Assembly: GCA_009928435.1 (NCBI GenBank)
Contig: JAABNQ010000015.1
Location: 1-63,351, forward strand
From: Bacillus sp. HF117_J1_D
Lineage (GTDB): Bacteria > Bacillota > Bacilli > Bacillales > Bacillaceae_C
Reading direction: 5' to 3'
Length of the DNA stretch: 63,351 nucleotides
A model generated the notes under the pieces. The model was not told the DNA's origin, did not search any database, and saw only the letters and a program-made list of their open reading frames with translations. The position numbers and the translations under genes were made by a program. Shown in pieces: positions 61,001-63,351 of this stretch (position 1 is its first letter; every line of letters begins with the position of its first letter).

Positions 61001-61149
61001 TTCTATCGATGCTGCAAATAGCTACTTTAGTATTGTCAGGTCTACTATTCTATGCCTTGGTGATCTTGCCGCTATTCGTCCCAGTGTTGATCAATATGTT
61101 AGGTAAAGCGAATTGGTGGCCATTTATTGCCAGAAAAAGTGATGGGTAG
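58018..61149 (+). CDS. MMPL/RND-family transporter (YdgH type)
   Basis: A 1043-residue membrane protein with the MMPL two-half plan: helix 1, an extracytoplasmic domain (about 30-185), helices 2-6, then a very long extracytoplasmic insert (about 395-855), and helices 7-12. The insert contains a coiled region (about 470-790) of many L-x-x-G / L-x-S-G repeats (ELQSGVGQLQTALSEIENGI), as in YhgE and YdgH proteins. Such pumps move lipids or hydrophobic compounds using the proton gradient; GVGTDYCILLLSRYKEELLTG and ALGVDYSIFLMDRFSEYKEL carry the conserved proton-path Asp residues. It is controlled by the overlapping MarR gene. Confidence 0.92.
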   Translation: MRSILRFRWLFLVLWIIAAIVLVINSPDMNQLVRNKGQLTIADGYPSSVASDIIDKHSTKEKGTEAFIIVFHDDKKLSKSQLKNIHATMKNLEKKKSVLGIEEITTHFDDKELENQLVSKDGHTVIALADVQMAGKEVKDVRDPLEKEMKTENVDTYMTGNSLINEDVIISSEKGLKKTEVITVIFIMVVLLLVFRSAVAPFVPLLTVGMTYLVSSTIVAFLIDGVDFPVSNFTQTFMVAVLFGVGTDYCILLLSRYKEELLTGQDIPSAIVATYQTAGKTVIYSAVAVMIGFASIGFATFKLYQSAVGVAVGVFVLILALFTIVPFFMMTLKTALFWPIKKDISHKESRLWGWMGKLAITRPLIALGIVAIFTVPLLVSYDGELSFNSLDEIGDEYESVEGFNIVADSFGPGEVMPVEVVIENDDSMKSKEYLTLIESIGNDLEKLDHVEKIRSVMRPTGDKIEEIYVKKQVDELGKGIGEGTEGISKIKDGLNDAASSIKDSKPEMDKATVGISDLTAGTKELQSGVGQLQTALSEIENGIQQGTAGAGELKKGVAQASNQASELQSGTQELLNGYKEAQTGLEQLITEYGKVPGGLEEAQQQLMGLGEPLGHLVQNHPEIAGDPNFADIQSRIEETTKQVAVAGGTVTALNGELSKVQSGLTTANGHLSEVVEGLGQFSSGLKEVENGLGELESGLGQAASGQHQVVEKVPGIAAGMGEIASGQEKLQSGFGQMGSQLDQLGDGLSESSDGLDKIEDGFGKAKKHLDGIAEDTDLQQSGIYIPDELLTDKDFQRVYEIYMSADGKMTTMDIVLDSNPYEKKSMDMIASIEDTIAKATKDTKLEQANVGVGGVTSMNRDLESMSDSDYTKTVTFMMVGIVLILVILLRSLVMPVYIIASLLLTYYSSIALTEVIFVNILGYSGINWATPFFGFVILIALGVDYSIFLMDRFSEYKELDVKTGIILAMKNMGTVIISAAVILAGTFAAMLPSGVLSMLQIATLVLSGLLFYALVILPLFVPVLINMLGKANWWPFIARKSDG

Positions 61150-61164
61150 GTAAGGATGCGGACG

Positions 61165-61255
61165 TTCGCACAATAAAATCGATTTTCGCATAATAAATGC
61201 GGATTTTGCACGATTAATCAGAATATCTCACGATTAATTGAAATATCGCACAACC
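61165..61255 (+). repeat. Intergenic array of 20-bp tandem repeats (set 2)
   Basis: Five units step at exactly 20 bases (GCA/TCA anchors at 61168, 61188, 61208, 61228 and 61248), pattern TCGCA-C/T-AATAA/GATTAA plus a variable tail. The sequence is unrelated to the 51326-51445 array, but the period is the same. It lies between the convergent MMPL and SulP genes. Confidence 0.75.
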
Positions 61256-61301
61256 ATCCTTTTTTTCACCAATGTTCAATGGAGATTTGCAAAAAAAAAC
61301 G

Positions 61302-61342
61302 GGAATCACTCCGCAGTTTTTTACCTTTGCTGGAGTGATTCC
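61302..61342 (-). terminator. SulP terminator overlapping the last codons
   Basis: GGAATCACTCC and GGAGTGATTCC are exact complements. Read on the minus strand, the first arm lies inside the last coding codons (ESLQQR-stop), and the hairpin is followed by nine T. The gene stop is at 61321. Confidence 0.8.
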
Positions 61343-62985
61343 TTTGCATTTGATTCAATCGTTTCTTGTCTTCGGAAGAAGGATTCTCTTGCACTTGCTT
61401 CATCCGGAAAAAAAGAGGAAGCGCCGATCTTTTCATATAGGCCGCTTTTCTTGAACAACTCAATGCCCCAGTCCGGCAGTCCTGACACAAGTACAGTGCT
61501 GCCGGCTTTTTTGATATTATCGATTACCAGCGCCAGCTTATCTTCACCGGTTGCATCGATCATCGTTACATACTGCATGTCGAGCAGGATGACACGGGGC
61601 ATCCTCCTAATGGAAGCCATAAGAGAGTGTTCGAAGCTCTGGGCGGTTCCGAAAAATAACGGTCCCCTAATGGTGAACTTTTTAATTTGAAAATGGGCTG
61701 TCAAATCCAAGGATTCCTGTCGCTGCCTGTGGATGTCGACGGGATCGTCGATTTGCAGCTGCTCGCTTTTCTTTTTTACAAAAGACAAGACTGCAAGCAA
61801 GAGACCGACTTGGACCGCAACCGTTAAGTTGATGAACACAGTCAGCAGAAACGTTACTGCAAGGACCAATGAGTCACCTGTCCTCAACTGCAATACTTGT
61901 TTAAATGATTTGTACCCACTCATATTCCACGCAACAAGCATGAGAAGCGGCGCCATGGCTGCAAGTGGAATATAGGATGCAAAAGGTGCAAATAAAAGCA
62001 ATGTCAAGAGCACAAACACACTGTGAATGACTCCAGATAATGGGCTTACCGCACCGGATTTGATGTTTGTTGCTGTACGTGCGATTGCTCCTGTAGCTGG
62101 AATTCCTCCGAACAATGGTGCAACGATGTTGGCGATCCCTTGTCCAAACAATTCACGATTGGATTTGTGCCTGTCCCCTGTCATCCCATCTGCAACAACC
62201 GCAGATAGCAATGATTCAATCGCTCCCAAAGCAGCGATAATCAACGCAGGAGTGAATAATGTAGCCATTTTTGCCAACGTGATTTCTGGGAACTGAAGCT
62301 TCGGTATAGATTGTGGGATACCTCCATAAGCTGTGCCAACTGTTTCGACCTGTCCTGGAAACAGCAGAGCTGCGCATATGGTAGGAATGATTAACCCTAC
62401 AAGCAAAACGGGAACGCGCGGGAAAAATCTTGGCACGAAAATGATAACGAGTAGACCAATAACAGCCGTTAAAACGCTGTATCCGTTTGTGTCTCCAAAG
62501 TGGCTGATAAACTCTATCATATTTTGGTGGAAATACTCATGACTTTTCAACTCTAAACCGAAAAAGTTTCCAAGCTGCCCGGTGAAAATAATCACAGCAA
62601 TCCCCGTTGTAAAGCCGATTGTAACTGACCTTGGAATGAAATGAACCAGATTTCCGAGTTTTAAAAAACTCATAGCAACAAGCATAACCCCGGCCATTAA
62701 GCCAGCGATCAACAGATCTTCGTAACCATATTGAAGTACTACGGCAAGCAAAATTGGAATGAAAGCTCCCGTAGGACCCGCGATTTGATAGCGGGAGCCG
62801 CCGAGTAAAGATACAATCAATCCGGCAATAATTGTCGTGTAAATGCCGTATTCAGGCTTGACGCCGGAAGCCATGGCAAAAGCCATCCCAAGAGGAATGG
62901 CCACGATACCGACAGTGATTCCGGAAATGAAATCTTTTCGGAGGCTTGCAGGCTGGTAATCGCGAAATCGATCATCAGCAAACAA
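61321..62985 (-). CDS. SulP-family anion transporter with STAS domain
   Basis: A 554-residue protein with an 11-14 helix SulP core: the N-terminal DYQPASLRKDFISGITVGIVAIPLGMAFA, SRYQIAGPTGAFIPIL and GGIPATGAIARTATNIKSGA. A C-terminal STAS domain follows (about 425-530, RVILLDMQYVTMIDATGEDKL). The family carries sulfate, bicarbonate or other anions. A TTG start is used, with AGAGGTG 8 bases upstream; no ATG fits. Between them the DFISGITVG and STAS parts are intact. It is a single gene. YbaR is the nearest B. subtilis type. Confidence 0.92.
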   Translation of the reverse strand: MFADDRFRDYQPASLRKDFISGITVGIVAIPLGMAFAMASGVKPEYGIYTTIIAGLIVSLLGGSRYQIAGPTGAFIPILLAVVLQYGYEDLLIAGLMAGVMLVAMSFLKLGNLVHFIPRSVTIGFTTGIAVIIFTGQLGNFFGLELKSHEYFHQNMIEFISHFGDTNGYSVLTAVIGLLVIIFVPRFFPRVPVLLVGLIIPTICAALLFPGQVETVGTAYGGIPQSIPKLQFPEITLAKMATLFTPALIIAALGAIESLLSAVVADGMTGDRHKSNRELFGQGIANIVAPLFGGIPATGAIARTATNIKSGAVSPLSGVIHSVFVLLTLLLFAPFASYIPLAAMAPLLMLVAWNMSGYKSFKQVLQLRTGDSLVLAVTFLLTVFINLTVAVQVGLLLAVLSFVKKKSEQLQIDDPVDIHRQRQESLDLTAHFQIKKFTIRGPLFFGTAQSFEHSLMASIRRMPRVILLDMQYVTMIDATGEDKLALVIDNIKKAGSTVLVSGLPDWGIELFKKSGLYEKIGASSFFPDEASARESFFRRQETIESNAKESLQQR

Positions 62986-63147
62986 ACAGCAACACCTCTA
63001 TTGATATTCTCCTTAAAACGTAAAGAAAAAGTGAATGGAATTTGTATATCTATCTTTACTATACTCCTATATAATAGGGAAATCAATGGGGCCTTTCTAT
63101 AAACATGCAGTTTGCTGAATAACCTGTTAGATGGAAAAGCGATAAGA

Positions 63148-63183
63148 AAATCTGGAAGCGAGGTATGGCTCGCTTCCAGATTT
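63148..63183. terminator. Perfect 15-bp hairpin upstream of the SulP gene
   Basis: AAATCTGGAAGCGAG and CTCGCTTCCAGATTT are exact complements around GTATGG, with A- and T-runs at both ends. It may end a gene that lies beyond the window on the minus strand. Confidence 0.75.
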
Positions 63184-63187
63184 TCAC

Positions 63188-63241
63188 TGTGGTATAGGAA
63201 ATGATAAAAATCTATGCTTGGTATAACTTGTTTATCAGAAT
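63188..63241 (+). repeat. Intergenic repeat, copy B
   Basis: The first 33 bases equal 25817-25849 and later bases match with small changes, ending TTTATCAGAATT. It again lies just after a terminator T-run. The block that follows copy A (25872-26137) is missing here. From 63242 to the end no feature is seen. Confidence 0.75.
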
Positions 63242-63351
63242 TCAAAGGAAAACGGTTCATTACTCATTTTTGTACACGTTCATCATAAAATTATAAACTC
63301 AAGTTTCGGACATGATAAATAAGCCCTAACTATTGGTATGAAAGGGATTAG

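Overview
The window looks like chromosomal DNA of a low-to-mid GC Gram-positive bacterium of the Bacillaceae (Bacillus in the broad sense). The signs are strong AGGAGG-type ribosome binding sites with frequent TTG and GTG starts, many lipobox (L-x-A-C) lipoproteins, YitT, YwnF-, YdgG/YdgH- and Csp-type genes, Rho-independent terminators after almost every unit, and intergenic repeats of a kind seen in this family. The species cannot be fixed from the sequence. There are no rRNA or tRNA genes, no CRISPR array and no prophage. The window is a mosaic of small transport and regulation units, not one large system.

Layout. 1-900: a cut-off reading frame and two decayed IS3-type fragments. 0.95-5.6 kb: a four-gene minus-strand group (two DUF membrane proteins, a DJ-1/PfpI protein, a SHOCT peptide) facing a two-component system. 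5.7-9.9 kb: a fragment of an N,N-dimethylformamidase large subunit and a complete TRAP transporter, bounded by two nearly identical terminators. 10-14.6 kb: YitT, lipoproteins, a cold shock protein and a REP-like palindrome. 14.65-16.33 kb: an intact IS3-family (IS150-like) element that split a terminator hairpin. 16.4-19.1 kb: a TetR-controlled YhgE/Pip-like membrane protein and a VOC protein. 19.1-25.8 kb: glpP, a leader terminator, then a glycerol-3-phosphate type ABC transporter with a TIM-barrel enzyme and a HAD phosphatase. 26.1-28.5 kb: a SLAP-domain gene, and an operon joining a small alarmone synthetase, a YwnF-like protein and a TetR regulator behind paired operators. 28.7-35.6 kb: a DUF5068 lipoprotein, a MerR/TipAS regulator, a pyridoxine-kinase-like enzyme, a coiled-coil protein, a secreted protein of six 28-residue repeats, and an AAA ATPase.

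35.6-46.3 kb is the most coherent metabolic region. A TetR gene, kynU, kynA, an NSS transporter, a TauD-like dioxygenase and kynB together suggest tryptophan uptake and breakdown to anthranilate. Next come a PAS/AAA+ sigma-54 activator, a correctly spaced -24/-12 promoter, an agmatinase-family ureohydrolase and a sodium:solute symporter, probably for a guanidino compound. 46.8-63.3 kb holds a leucine-rich-repeat lipoprotein, a TetR/membrane-protein pair, an SH3b amidase, a diguanylate cyclase behind a structured leader, signal peptidase I, MscL, YceI, pyrimidine-nucleoside phosphorylase, a nitroreductase, a MarR-MMPL efflux pair (ydgG-ydgH type) and a SulP anion transporter.

The observations most worth a second look are: the TetR-governed alarmone synthetase operon; the TauD-like oxygenase inside the kynurenine cluster; the IS inserted in a terminator loop; two unrelated intergenic arrays that share an exact 20-bp period; the multi-hairpin element before the diguanylate cyclase gene; and the 28-residue repeat protein.
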